DNA of 64,000 nt from Thalassobaculum sp. OXR-137. GTDB taxonomy: Bacteria; Pseudomonadota; Alphaproteobacteria; Thalassobaculales; Thalassobaculaceae. Positions 1 through 9,283 of this stretch are shown piece by piece. The translations under genes were made by a program, and so were the position numbers. The stretch spans positions 4,875,465 to 4,939,464 of the forward strand of contig NZ_CP139715.1 in the NCBI RefSeq assembly GCF_034377285.1, in the 5' to 3' direction. Below the pieces are notes generated by a model. That model saw only the letters and a program-made list of their open reading frames with translations, ran no database searches and had not been told where the DNA came from. Within the stretch, counting starts at the first letter, position 1. Each line of letters opens with the position of its first letter.

Positions 1-2
1 CC

Positions 3-2567
3 TCCTCCACGCCGACCGGTGCCGCGTGGCGCGGCGGCGACTGGGCGTTCGATCTCTCGGCGGGCGCGCGGCCGCATCACAGTGAGCTTCCTTTCGGCCC
101 GACCCGAATGGCCACCTGGCCGGGCCTTCTGATGGCGACCGTCACCAGCACCGCCGGCGACAACGTCACGGCCGGCTCACTTGGGCTCGCGGCGACTACA
201 ACCGATGCGACGATCAGCTTCAGCAATCTCGACGGCCAGACCATCACTCTGACGCAGTCGCCGCAATTCGTGCGCGGCTCTGCCACAGAACTCAGTTTCA
301 CGAACGGCACCACCTCGCTCACCATCGGCGGGTCGACCCTCGTTTCAAATTCGCACCTTTATTTCGAATTGACCGCCGGTCAGTCGCTGACAATCAATTC
401 GGCTTTCGACTTCACGACAGCGGCGAATGTCGTCCTGGCCGAGGGCGGCGGGACGCTCTCCCTTAACGGGTCGCTCAGCGATGTCGGTCTGCTGTGGATT
501 CAAGACAATTCCAACGCCGAAATCGGAACGACGACCTCCCCGACCAGTGCGCAGATCGATTCCGGCACCCTGAGGTTCGCGACCAGCGCCACCTATACCA
601 CCGCGATCGAATTCGATGGTGCGGGGACGATCCATACCGGCAGCAACAACGTCACGCTCTCCGGGAATGTGACATGGTTCGGCGGCACGGCCGCCATGAC
701 GAAGTCGGGCTCCGGCACGCTGACGCTCAACGGGACAGGGTCCACCGGCGGCACCATGACAATCAGTCAGGGAACGCTGTCGGTCGCGGGCGACAGCAAC
801 CTCTCCTCCGGCGCGGTGACGATCAACGGCGGCACGCTGGCTGTCACGGGCGCCGGCACGATCAACAACACCATCACGATCGGCGCGTCGGGCGGAACGA
901 TCAATACAGGCGCCGCCGTCTCTCTGAGCGGCGTGATCGGCGGCACGGGAAACCTGACCAAGGCGGGGACCGGCACGCTGACGGTGACCGGAACGAATAC
1001 CAATTCCGGCACCACCACGGTCAGCGCCGGCACCCTGTCGGTCGAGTCATCCGGCAATCTCGGCTCCGGGTCCGTCGTCCTGAACGGCGGCGGCCTGGCT
1101 GTCACCGGCACGACGACCATCTCCAACGACATCTCCGGGACCGGCAGCCTGACGAAGTCCGGCACCGGGACCACCATCCTGAGCGGCACGAACACCTATA
1201 CCGGCGGGACCACGATCGGCGCCGGCACGCTGCAGGTCTCCGGTGGAAGCGCCCTGGCCGACGGCGGCGCGGTGACCGTCTCCCCCGGAGCCACCCTGGA
1301 CCTTAACGGCACCAGCGAAACCATCGGCAGCCTCAGCGGCAGCGGGACTCTCAACATCGGCAGCGGCACCCTCACGCTGACGGACTCCGCGTCCACGACC
1401 TTCAGCGGCACGATCAGCGGGAGCGGCACGATCGCGGGGGGCGGCACCTACACCGTCGCCTCTGGCGCCACCCTGGGCGGCACCAGCACCTTTTCCACGG
1501 CGGTCACGGTCGCGAACGGCGGCACCATCGCGCCGGGCAATAGCCCGGGCATCATCTCGACCGGGAACCTGACCCTCGCCAGCGGCTCGACCGCGACCAT
1601 GGAGATCGACGGCAACACGGCCGGCACCGGCTACGACCAGATCAAGGTCACCGGCACCGTGACCCTCTCCAACGCCACGCTGAACGCGACCCTCGGCTAC
1701 ACGCCAGCCAGTGGAGACGTCTATACGCTGATCGACAACGACGGGGTCGACGCCGTCACCGGGGCCTTCGACGGGCTGGCGGAGGGGGCCACCCTCACCA
1801 TCGGCGGCAGCACCTTCCAGATCAGCTACCTGGGCGGCACCGGGAACGACGTTACCCTGACCTACCGGCCGCCACCGGCGTCGGACTCCGGCGGAGCGGC
1901 CGGCGGCCAGCCGGCATCGGGATCGGGATCGGGATCGGGATCGGACACGGTTTCGGGCACGGCGGGCAACGATATCCTGCGCGGCTACGCCGGCAACGAC
2001 ACGCTGCGGGGGTATGGCGGCCTCGACGTGCTGTACGGCAACGCCGACAGCGACCTGATCTACGGCAACCAGGGCGCCGACACGCTGTACGGGGGACAGG
2101 GTACCGACACGCTCTATGGCGGCCAGGATGCGGACATACTGTGCGGCAACAACGCGGCAGACCGGCTGCACGGCAACGGCGGCGGCGACCTGGTCTACGG
2201 CAACGCGGGGGACGACGGGCTCTGGGGCGAGGACGGAGCCGACACGCTGTATGGCGGACAGGGCGCCGACACCCTGTCCGGCGGAGCGGGCGACGACCGA
2301 CTGTTCGGCAATCTCGGTGCCGACGTCTTCCGGTTCGGCGACGCGGACGGGGCCGATACGGTGCATGACTTCACGATCGGCCAGGACGTGCTGGCGGTCG
2401 CAGCCGGCGTCAACGGATCCGGAATCGCCACAACCGCCGACCTTCTCGCCCGGCTGACCGACGACGGCGCCGGCAACGCCCTGCTCGACCTGTCGGCAGG
2501 AAACTCCGTCACCCTGATCGGCGTGTCCGCCAGCCAGCTCGGCACCGACAGCTTCCTGATCGGCTGA
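3..2567 (+). CDS. Secreted RTX repeat protein, 5' end missing
   Basis: The frame is open from base 3 with no ribosome binding site near the first ATG (108), so the true start probably lies before the window. The first ~560 visible residues are Gly/Ser/Thr-rich beta-helix repeats of the autotransporter-passenger type (recurring G-T-L-T-V and S-G-T-N-T-Y patterns). A Gly-Ser linker follows, then about a dozen Ca-binding RTX nonapeptides (bases ~1960-2330, e.g. GGQGADTLYGG). The end, closing in DSFLIG, resembles C-terminal type I secretion signals; no outer-membrane beta-barrel is present. A cell-surface or extracellular adhesin-like protein exported by a type I system is the likely role; the substrate or partner cannot be told. 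Confidence 0.85.
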   Translation, partial: SSTPTGAAWRGGDWAFDLSAGARPHHSELPFGPTRMATWPGLLMATVTSTAGDNVTAGSLGLAATTTDATISFSNLDGQTITLTQSPQFVRGSATELSFTNGTTSLTIGGSTLVSNSHLYFELTAGQSLTINSAFDFTTAANVVLAEGGGTLSLNGSLSDVGLLWIQDNSNAEIGTTTSPTSAQIDSGTLRFATSATYTTAIEFDGAGTIHTGSNNVTLSGNVTWFGGTAAMTKSGSGTLTLNGTGSTGGTMTISQGTLSVAGDSNLSSGAVTINGGTLAVTGAGTINNTITIGASGGTINTGAAVSLSGVIGGTGNLTKAGTGTLTVTGTNTNSGTTTVSAGTLSVESSGNLGSGSVVLNGGGLAVTGTTTISNDISGTGSLTKSGTGTTILSGTNTYTGGTTIGAGTLQVSGGSALADGGAVTVSPGATLDLNGTSETIGSLSGSGTLNIGSGTLTLTDSASTTFSGTISGSGTIAGGGTYTVASGATLGGTSTFSTAVTVANGGTIAPGNSPGIISTGNLTLASGSTATMEIDGNTAGTGYDQIKVTGTVTLSNATLNATLGYTPASGDVYTLIDNDGVDAVTGAFDGLAEGATLTIGGSTFQISYLGGTGNDVTLTYRPPPASDSGGAAGGQPASGSGSGSGSDTVSGTAGNDILRGYAGNDTLRGYGGLDVLYGNADSDLIYGNQGADTLYGGQGTDTLYGGQDADILCGNNAADRLHGNGGGDLVYGNAGDDGLWGEDGADTLYGGQGADTLSGGAGDDRLFGNLGADVFRFGDADGADTVHDFTIGQDVLAVAAGVNGSGIATTADLLARLTDDGAGNALLDLSAGNSVTLIGVSASQLGTDSFLIG
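1916..1945 (+). repeat. 6-bp tandem repeat (ATCGGG x5)
   Basis: Five head-to-tail ATCGGG units, the last ending in A, encode the Gly-Ser linker between the beta-helix part and the RTX part. Being a multiple of three, changes in copy number would lengthen or shorten the linker without a frameshift. Confidence 0.85.
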
Positions 2568-2584
2568 GCGGTAAAACGAGGAAA

Positions 2585-2611
2585 GACCGGGCGTCCATCA
2601 CACGCCCGGTC
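2585..2611 (+). terminator. Hairpin after the RTX gene
   Basis: A perfect 10-bp stem (GACCGGGCGT / ACGCCCGGTC) with a 7-base loop lies 17 bases after the stop codon. It is followed by a C run rather than T, so it is an atypical intrinsic terminator or an mRNA-stabilising hairpin. Confidence 0.5.
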
Positions 2612-2706
2612 CCCCCCTCGCAGCCAGCCGACCACTCCCCAATCGGCTGACCCCGCCACCTGCAGCCGGTCCCACCCGCCTGCGGTGCCTTCCGTCGGCT
2701 CTGTCC

Positions 2707-3063
2707 CTAATCGGCGGGGCACCGAGCCATTTCAATGTCGGGACACGCGCCGGTCCGCCCACAGCCCAAGGCGTTCGCGGCGAGTTCGTCCGGCCCGACG
2801 AACCAGAGCTTGTCCGAGCCGGGGACGAGGTAGACTTCCGCGCTGTTCGTAACGCGCACCAGACAGCCGCCATCGGGCAGCGGGTCGCCTTCATCCACGT
2901 CGTCGGGGTCGATGTCGGTCCTGACCGGCGGCTTGCTGCGGAAGAGAAGAGCGAGCACCCGGCGGTCCGGCACCAGATGCCGCCGCCCGCCGAGCACCAG
3001 ATAGGTCGTGCCGCAGTTGGGCGGTTGAAGCAGTGTTCCGTTGAGGTCGTTGCGCCGTGCCAT
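2707..3063 (-). CDS. Small protein related to its upstream neighbour
   Basis: 118 residues from an ATG preceded by GGGGAGG at good spacing; a longer upstream open frame lacks such a site. Function not recognised. The N-terminus (DLNGTLLQPPN, then YLVLGGRRHLVPD and a LALLF stretch) aligns with the 67-residue protein encoded just upstream (DLNGMLLQLPD, YQVVNGKRHPLP, NMLF), so the two are paralogues. The pattern of short beta strands ending in a R-H-x-x-P turn occurs twice here, the second copy (AEVYLVPGSDKLWFV) being degenerate. It is the last gene of a minus-strand group with a subtilase and a PAP2 protein; no signal peptide is visible. Confidence 0.6.
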   Translation of the reverse strand: MARRNDLNGTLLQPPNCGTTYLVLGGRRHLVPDRRVLALLFRSKPPVRTDIDPDDVDEGDPLPDGGCLVRVTNSAEVYLVPGSDKLWFVGPDELAANALGCGRTGACPDIEMARCPAD

Positions 3064-3221
3064 CGCCGTCCTCCCCTCGCGGTCTTGCGAGCGGGCCGGG
3101 TATTCGGACCCGACCTCGCCCTCCCTGATGTCCCGACTGTGCGGCAGCGGCGGCGCGAAGTCCTGAGATCGAGGTGAAATCGACACGAAATTTCGCCTCG
3201 TTCCCGAGACCGGCCGGGACC

Positions 3222-3425
3222 TCAATCCGTGGACAGCGACCAGCGGATCGCCGTGCTCGGCTCGTCGGGGCTCCCCTGGGAGATGACCCGGGCGCCGGGG
3301 ATGAACAGCATGTTGATCGCGGATGTCTTGGGGAGTGGGTGGCGTTTGCCGTTGACGACCTGGTAGACGACCATGTCGTCGGGCAGCTGCAGCAACATTC
3401 CGTTCAGGTCTGGGCGAAGCACCAT
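3222..3425 (-). CDS. Small protein, paralogue of the 118-residue neighbour
   Basis: 67 residues, ATG preceded by GGAGG seven bases upstream. It begins MVLRPDLNGMLLQLP and matches the first ~45 residues of the downstream 118-residue protein, which has a second repeat that this one lacks. Function unknown. It lies ~170 bases after the subtilase gene on the same strand, so co-transcription is plausible. Coding status rests on the paralogy and the ribosome binding site. Confidence 0.6.
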   Translation of the reverse strand: MVLRPDLNGMLLQLPDDMVVYQVVNGKRHPLPKTSAINMLFIPGARVISQGSPDEPSTAIRWSLSTD

Positions 3426-3596
3426 CGGAACCTCCGGGTTTGATGGGATAGCGCGGCCCGCCGCGCCGTGATGCCTCCCAGCCTCGCCGATGCCTTCCGT
3501 GGAATCCTGATCGCTGCGCGAAATCTTCCTGAAGACGGTGCCGCAACGATCCGGCCCCGGCGGCGCTCCGGCCGCCGGAGCGTCGGACTGGAGCGG

Positions 3597-5660
3597 TCAA
3601 TCGTAGTCCGGCGTTCCCAGGTCCACCTCCACGTCGATCCGTCCCGCTCCGCCGCGGGCGAACTCCGGCCTTGGCTGCGGGAAGTTGCCGCGATCGGCCT
3701 TCTCGGCATATTTCTGCAGCCAGTTCCGGTCGCCCACCCCGCCCTTCCGCTTGTCCCGGGCGATCTCGTCGGCGGCGAGCCGGGCGATGCGCGGCGCCGC
3801 CACGCTGGTCCCGGACTGCCGGACCAGGTAGCCGCTCTTCGATCCGGCGCTGAGGACGCCCCGCAGCACCGGAGAATGGTCGCCGAGCGCCGCCGCATCC
3901 GGCCCCTTCCGGCTCGGCACCGGTCCGGAGGCGGAATAGTCGGAGATCAGGCTGTTGCTGCGGGTATAACTGGCGATGACCAGCGGCGCCTCACCCGTCG
4001 CGAGACCGTTCAGGGTCCCGGCCCGGCGGATCGGACAGTGGGTCCCCGGCGGATCCACCGGCAGCGGTGCACCGTAGGCGTCGAATTTCTGATAGTCAGG
4101 ATTGTTGAAATGCGCCTGCCGGCCGCGGGGCGGAAAGCCCGGCAGGGAGTCGTCGCGGCGGACCCACACTTCCACCGCCGCCCCGTCCTGCGGCGCCGCC
4201 GCAGCCGCTTCGTCTGCGCCGAAGCGCTTGCGCCAGATCTCCACCCGCCAGTCGCCCATCGGCGCCAGTCCGGCACCGCCGTGGACGCTGTAGGTGCGGT
4301 TGACCGACAGGACGATCGACGCCCGGTTCACCGTCCGGTTGGCCGCCGCATAGGACAGGCGGGCGATCTCCCGTCCGTCGCGGTCCAGCAGGCGGTAGAT
4401 CCGGTCGGAGCCCGCGGTGATCGTCGCGGACGCCCCACCCCCGGGGGCCGTGACGGTCACGCTGACCGGGTTCCAGCCCGTGTGATCGACCGTCGGCAGC
4501 CACATCTCCACATGGCTGTCCGTCCGGTCGTCCGGCAGGATCCTCAGGTCGAGGGTCGCGGTCCCGGTCTCGCCGATCTCGGCCAGGGCATGGGTCCGGG
4601 ACAGGTTGGTGTTTCCGGCGGGCAGCACCATCCGGCGGATCGGGCCGTCGCCCCGGTCGACCGCCCGCTGGATGAGACTTGGGATCAAGCCGGAGCCGTC
4701 ATGCGGTCCGCTCAGCGTGCCGTAGCTGAAGTTGAACACCATCGGCGCCACCGAGCCGTCGGGCAGCCGGAACCGCCGACCCTCCCGTTCCAGCCTGTGC
4801 AGCGCCAGCAGCAGGCTCGGATACAGATTGGCGCCCGAGGTGTCGGCGGTGACCCGCCAGGGCAGCGACGCGCAGAGGATCGGCCTGTGCGCCGGTGCCT
4901 TGTCCATCGGATAGCCTGCCGCCAGGGCCGCCACGTGAGTGCCGTGGGACTGCCGCAGCGCCAGGGGCGAGAAGCCGCCGCCGGCAAGGTCGATGGCTCC
5001 CGCCGCAACGTACAGGGCGTCCTCGTCGGTCAGGCCGAAGGCCGTGTACTCCTTAAGCAGCTTGTCGATCGCCCACTTGTCCAGCGAGCGGCCATGCACC
5101 TCTCGCCGCCATCCGCGCCGGTGGCGGTCGTGGAGCGGCGTCGACATGATGTAGGCGAGATGCACCCGGCTGGACGTTTCGCCGTCCCGGAACAGGGAAT
5201 TGGCGAAGCCCACCGCATCGTCGATGACGGCGGTCACGACCGTGTCGTCGTAACAGTGGACGACCTCATCCGGCAGGGGCACACCGTCCTCAGACGGGTC
5301 GAGCCGCAGATGCGTCTCCGGGACGACGCCGCCGAGATAGACGCCGGCGGTGCCGAAGGCGTTGCCCCGCCGGTTGGCCGACCGGATCAGCGGCGCACGG
5401 GCCAGGAGCGTCACGCTCCGCATCCCCTCGGCAGCCCGGTCCTCCGCGTCATAGACGTCGGGAACCAGAAGCTGACCGGGGAAGTCGCGCTCGGCCAGCT
5501 CCTGGAACGCGTCCAGGCTGAGATCCTCCAGATGGAAGATCGCCGACCACCAGAGCTCGTCGAGCGGGCCGGGGTAGGTGCTCGGATCCCGGCTCAGCCG
5601 GTAATCGGTGACCGGGTCCATCGCGCCCGGATCCCCGTCGTCTTGCCAATCGACCTGCAT
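3597..5660 (-). CDS. Subtilisin-like serine protease (peptidase S8)
   Basis: 687 residues, ATG preceded by GGAGG. The S8 catalytic triad can be read in order: Asp in VVTAVIDDAVGFANS (~residue 145), His in QSHGTHVAALAAG (~240), Ser in RQSGTSVAAPRIA (~620). The wide gap between His and Ser holds a large insert with beta-rich segments. No obvious signal peptide is seen at the N-terminus (MQVDWQDDGDP), so either the enzyme is cytoplasmic or it leaves by an unusual route. It follows the PAP2 gene by ~40 bases on the same strand, suggesting an operon. A function beyond proteolysis cannot be inferred. Confidence 0.9.
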   Translation of the reverse strand: MQVDWQDDGDPGAMDPVTDYRLSRDPSTYPGPLDELWWSAIFHLEDLSLDAFQELAERDFPGQLLVPDVYDAEDRAAEGMRSVTLLARAPLIRSANRRGNAFGTAGVYLGGVVPETHLRLDPSEDGVPLPDEVVHCYDDTVVTAVIDDAVGFANSLFRDGETSSRVHLAYIMSTPLHDRHRRGWRREVHGRSLDKWAIDKLLKEYTAFGLTDEDALYVAAGAIDLAGGGFSPLALRQSHGTHVAALAAGYPMDKAPAHRPILCASLPWRVTADTSGANLYPSLLLALHRLEREGRRFRLPDGSVAPMVFNFSYGTLSGPHDGSGLIPSLIQRAVDRGDGPIRRMVLPAGNTNLSRTHALAEIGETGTATLDLRILPDDRTDSHVEMWLPTVDHTGWNPVSVTVTAPGGGASATITAGSDRIYRLLDRDGREIARLSYAAANRTVNRASIVLSVNRTYSVHGGAGLAPMGDWRVEIWRKRFGADEAAAAAPQDGAAVEVWVRRDDSLPGFPPRGRQAHFNNPDYQKFDAYGAPLPVDPPGTHCPIRRAGTLNGLATGEAPLVIASYTRSNSLISDYSASGPVPSRKGPDAAALGDHSPVLRGVLSAGSKSGYLVRQSGTSVAAPRIARLAADEIARDKRKGGVGDRNWLQKYAEKADRGNFPQPRPEFARGGAGRIDVEVDLGTPDYD

Positions 5661-5699
5661 GGGTGCCTCCTGCAGCCTGGAAGAAAAGAGTCGCCGCCG

Positions 5700-6890
5700 T
5701 CAGTCGATCGGCTTTTCCCATTCGGCTAGGGCGCGGTGGCGCAACCAGCGGAATGCCTCCGATCCGGCTTCGTCGCCCTTCGTTTTCTTCGTGCTGCTGG
5801 TCATCCAGTGCCGGCCCTTCTTGCCGGCCGAGGATCGCTGCTGGTCGTCCTTCGGATCATAGAGGTCGTGCCAATGGAAATCCTCATCGGCCGGGAATAG
5901 ATGCCCGTCGAAATCGGCCGTGCTCCGCGTCTCGATCTTCTTCTCGCCCAGGCTCCAGATGAAATCGGCCAGGGTCAGTCCGAGGATTGCGCCAGCCACG
6001 CTGTCGACCGGGAAATGCACGCCGGCAACCGTCCGGTTGACCGCGATCCGCGAGGCCTGACGCATCAGCATCTCGCCCCAGACCGCTTCCTGCTTGGAAT
6101 CCGGATGGTGGGTCGAATGGCGCCGCAGCTTCCAGATCAGCCGGGCGAGCAGGAACGCCTCGGTGGCGTGTCCGCTGGGCAGCGTCGGATGCGTCGGGGT
6201 CGGGATCGCCGGCTGGATCTGCGGCGAGAACTCGATGGGGCGCGGCAGGGCCAGTCCGTATTTGATCCGCATATACAGGACGTTGGCGCAGCTGAGCGCG
6301 GTGTACAGGAACTCCAGGGTGTGCGGCGTTCGGCCCGGATCCATATACAGGATCGAGGCATAGAACGGAATCAGGGCCGAGGTCTGAACCAGGATCTCGC
6401 GGGCCCGGTCCTGACGCAGGTCGGCATAGGCGATCAGGTACTTCGTCTGCTCGCGCAGCTGTTCGATGGACGGGGCAGCGATCCGCACCAGCGGCTCGGC
6501 CGTCATCCGATGCTTCGGCCCGGGATCGACGGCGGTGCTCAGGACCTGGGCGACCGGCGTCTCTCCCTCCCGATCGACGGTCACGGCCACGCGCGAGGCG
6601 AACTCGAACATGAAGATGCTCGCCCGCACCACCGGCGAGAAATGCGGCAGACCGCGGACCGGGTCATGCGAGACCCGCGGGTCGTGCTCGAGAAACGGAA
6701 CGGTCGGCCCGACGATCCCGTCCCGGTTGGTGATCAGCGCCTCCGACGCCACCGGCGATTCCGGCATGCCGAAGCTGCCGAAACTCCCAAAACTTCCGAA
6801 ACTCCCGAAGCTGCCAAAGCTCCCGAAACTGCCGAAGCTGCCGAAACTTCCGAAACTGCCCTCAGGCGATCCGCTCAATCCGTTGGTCAT
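5700..6890 (-). CDS. PAP2-superfamily phosphatase/vanadium haloperoxidase-like protein
   Basis: 396 residues, ATG preceded by GGGAGAG. The three PAP2/haloperoxidase signatures are present: KYGLALPRP (K-x6-RP), PSGHATEA, and a R-x5-H-x3-D motif in NRTVAGVHFPVD. These bind phosphate or vanadate. There are no clear membrane spans, which favours the soluble vanadium-haloperoxidase-like branch over a membrane lipid phosphatase, but the substrate is unknown. The N-terminus carries ten exact Ser-Phe-Gly repeats before the conserved part, an uncommon low-complexity leader. It is in line with the subtilase gene downstream and ~30 bases from the regulator gene upstream. Confidence 0.85.
   Translation of the reverse strand: MTNGLSGSPEGSFGSFGSFGSFGSFGSFGSFGSFGSFGSFGMPESPVASEALITNRDGIVGPTVPFLEHDPRVSHDPVRGLPHFSPVVRASIFMFEFASRVAVTVDREGETPVAQVLSTAVDPGPKHRMTAEPLVRIAAPSIEQLREQTKYLIAYADLRQDRAREILVQTSALIPFYASILYMDPGRTPHTLEFLYTALSCANVLYMRIKYGLALPRPIEFSPQIQPAIPTPTHPTLPSGHATEAFLLARLIWKLRRHSTHHPDSKQEAVWGEMLMRQASRIAVNRTVAGVHFPVDSVAGAILGLTLADFIWSLGEKKIETRSTADFDGHLFPADEDFHWHDLYDPKDDQQRSSAGKKGRHWMTSSTKKTKGDEAGSEAFRWLRHRALAEWEKPID
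6768..6857 (-). repeat. 9-bp tandem repeat coding (SFG)x10
   Basis: Ten 9-bp units, variants of GCCGAAACT on the plus strand, encode ten Ser-Phe-Gly tripeptides. Units differ mostly at synonymous positions, so selection appears to keep the tripeptide while the DNA drifts. Confidence 0.9.
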
Positions 6891-6916
6891 GCTGGTCTCT
6901 CCCCCGTTTGGAAACC

Positions 6917-8545
6917 TCAGTCCGGTACCCCCGCACTCCGAAGCGCGTCGGCGATGCGGCGCCCGATCTCGAAATCGGCGCTCGGCGAACTACCGAGCCA
7001 AGTGCCGATGCGCAGGTTGGGCTGCAGCCGGAGCAGTTCGCGGGCCGTCTTCCGCGCCGCCTCCTCCTGGCCGAGATTGATCTGGGCGACGGCTTTGATC
7101 CGCAATGTCGAGGTGTGGGTGCGGTTCAGGCGCAGCGACATGTCGGCGAGTTCCAGCGCCCGCACATGATCCCCGTTCGACAGATGCGCGCCGGCCGCCA
7201 GCGCTAGGAAGAAATACCGGTGGGGGTCCAGCGGCGCGAGCAGCAGGGCGCGCTCGGTATCACGCACCGCCGCGGCTCCCTTGCCCTCGAAGGAGTACAG
7301 GGTGCCCCGCAGCAAGCGCCCGACCGCATCGCTGGGGTTGATGTCGAGGGCGGTGTTGTAGCGGTCCTCCGCCTCGTCCAGCCGCCTGAGCAGGTTCGTC
7401 AGCACGAACCCCTCGCTGGTGAGCGCCAGCGAATTGTCGGGGTCGATCTCCAGCGCCCGGCCGGAGCAGGTCAACGCCGCCTCCGCGTCCTGGGCCGGGG
7501 CGTCCGACCAGCCCTGCTGGACCCGCAGGACGTGCCACCGCGCCATCCAGGACAGCGGCGCCGGCTCCTGCGGCCACCGCTCGATCAGGGACGACAGCAT
7601 GCTGTGGGATTCCTCGAAATCCGGCGGCGACAGGCGGTGCATCAACCCGACCGCGCCGATGAGCTGGGAATAGGCCGGCAGCGACGTGAACGGCATCGAC
7701 CGGGCGCGCTGGCTCTCGCGCAGGAAGATCGCCCGGCGGATCCGGCCGACGATGGTCTGGATCGTGTCCGGCTCGTTGAGCAGCGACGGCAGGGTGGTCT
7801 CAACCCGGTCCGCCCAGAGGATCCGCCCGGTTTCCGATTCCGCGAATTCCAGGCCGAGCAGTACCCGGTCGGCATCGCCCATCATCGTGCCGGAAATGAC
7901 GTAGTCGGCGCTCAACGTGCGGCCGATCTCCTCGAGCGAGGCGTCGCGCGACCGGAAATACGTCGCCGACAGCCGGGAGACGACATAGAGCTCCTGGGAT
8001 CGGGACAGGGCGTAGATGATCTCCTCGGCAACCACCTCGCCGACGACTTCCTCGGCGACGCTGCCGCTGCCGGCATCGCGGGCACGCAGCGGGATCACGG
8101 CGATGGTCGGCAGCAGATCTTCCGACCAGTGGTGGGCGGCGACCCGGGGAAACGCTGCAGCCACTGCTGGGGTCGGGGGCGGCAGCGGCGCGACCGTCGG
8201 CCCGGAGGACGGGCGGGCCGGGGCCGAGGCCGGCTGCAGAATGAATCCGCGTTTGGGGATCGTCCGCAGCACCTCGCGGGTGCCGTCGCCGATGGCGCGT
8301 CGGATATCGGCGATGCACTGGGTCAGGCTGTCGTCGGTGACGCTGACATTCGGCCAGACCGCCTCGATCAGCCGGTCGCGCGAGACGAGCTGTCCGAGGT
8401 TCTCCACCAGCAGCTGGAGCACGCGGGCCGACTGCGCCCGCAGGAAGACGTCGGATCCCGTCCGGTCCAGCAACCGGCCCGTCTCCGGGTGGTATTCGAG
8501 CAGGCCGAGACGCAGCGGAGATTGACACTGACCGGCATTGGGCAC
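6917..8545 (-). CDS. Winged-helix (OmpR-type) regulator with TPR-like C-terminus
   Basis: An N-terminal trans_reg_C DNA-binding domain is clear (LQLLVENLGQLVSRDRLIEA, then an IADIRRAIGDG helix and the PKRGF hairpin). A Pro-rich linker follows, then a domain seen in CadC/adenylate-cyclase-like regulators (ALSRSQELYVVSRLS) and a C-terminal run of tetratricopeptide-like helices (~residues 290-540). The GTG start at 8545 is chosen because AGGGGAAGG precedes it and the domain begins directly after. A GTG at 8650 is also in frame. There is no phospho-receiver domain. It is transcribed toward the PAP2 and subtilase genes and may control them; that is inference from position. Confidence 0.8.
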   Translation of the reverse strand: MPNAGQCQSPLRLGLLEYHPETGRLLDRTGSDVFLRAQSARVLQLLVENLGQLVSRDRLIEAVWPNVSVTDDSLTQCIADIRRAIGDGTREVLRTIPKRGFILQPASAPARPSSGPTVAPLPPPTPAVAAAFPRVAAHHWSEDLLPTIAVIPLRARDAGSGSVAEEVVGEVVAEEIIYALSRSQELYVVSRLSATYFRSRDASLEEIGRTLSADYVISGTMMGDADRVLLGLEFAESETGRILWADRVETTLPSLLNEPDTIQTIVGRIRRAIFLRESQRARSMPFTSLPAYSQLIGAVGLMHRLSPPDFEESHSMLSSLIERWPQEPAPLSWMARWHVLRVQQGWSDAPAQDAEAALTCSGRALEIDPDNSLALTSEGFVLTNLLRRLDEAEDRYNTALDINPSDAVGRLLRGTLYSFEGKGAAAVRDTERALLLAPLDPHRYFFLALAAGAHLSNGDHVRALELADMSLRLNRTHTSTLRIKAVAQINLGQEEAARKTARELLRLQPNLRIGTWLGSSPSADFEIGRRIADALRSAGVPD

Positions 8546-8889
8546 GTCGGCCTTCCCCTCATGAACGCTAAGGCCCAAGCCTCGCCGCCCGGACTCCCAT
8601 TCGCGACGCCGGACCGACCCAACGGACCTACCGATTCCCAGAGGCCCCACACCTCCTCATAGCCGTGATTTTAGTCACATCAACACAAAAAGGATATTCA
8701 ATCTCTGTCACTCGCGCTTTCCGCGATGCTTTTTACCGACCTTCCGCATAGCCTTTCAATACCCCCAAAGAGGCGGCCGGCCCCGGACCCTGGACCGCCA
8801 AGCCTGCGCGGTTGCTCGCCGTCCCCCGTGACTTCTCGCTCGTTCGGTGAGACGGTTCGCCGACCCGACCTTCAACGGAGACAGTGGAC

Positions 8890-9282
8890 ATGGAGCGGTA
8901 CACCGGGGGATGCCTGTGCGGGGACGTGAGGGTCGAGGCCACCGGCCGCCCTCTTCGTGTCGGGGTGTGCCACTGCATGGACTGCCGCAAGCAGCACGGC
9001 GCGCTGTTCCATGCCTCGGCCATCTTCCCGCAGAGCGCGGTGACGGTGACGGGCACGACCGCCGAGTATGCCGGCCGCACCTTCTGCCCGCGCTGCGGCA
9101 GCTCGGTCTTCTCGCGCAGCGGCGACGAAATGGAGATCAACCTCGGCACCCTCGACGCGCCCGAGCAGTTCGTGCCGACCTACGAGCTCTGGACGATCCG
9201 GCGGGAATCCTGGCTGCCGCCCTTTGCGGTCGATCGGCGCTACGAACGCGATCAGGACGATTCCGACGATTCCGGAAGCTAA
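8890..9282 (+). CDS. GFA-family (CENP-V/GFA domain) zinc protein
   Basis: 130 residues. Zinc-ligand cysteines typical of the GFA fold are present: CLCGDVR near the N-terminus, CHCMDCRKQHGALF, and FCPRCGS. The end (ELWTIRRESWLPPF) is also typical of the family. Family members were first described as glutathione-dependent formaldehyde-activating enzymes, but most remain uncharacterised, so only the fold is claimed. ATG 8890 is preferred over GTG 8884 because GGAG lies nine bases before it. It converges with the metallo-hydrolase gene one base downstream. Confidence 0.85.
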   Translation: MERYTGGCLCGDVRVEATGRPLRVGVCHCMDCRKQHGALFHASAIFPQSAVTVTGTTAEYAGRTFCPRCGSSVFSRSGDEMEINLGTLDAPEQFVPTYELWTIRRESWLPPFAVDRRYERDQDDSDDSGS

Positions 9283-9283
9283 A

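Noticed and set aside
3468..5729. Long plus-strand open frame opposite the subtilase gene
   Set aside because: It is the antisense of a gene with a full catalytic triad; its translation is Arg/Gly/Pro-rich with no motif, a product of high GC. The same applies to long antisense frames at 1047-2366, 5901-7169, 7220-8662 and 12058-13701.
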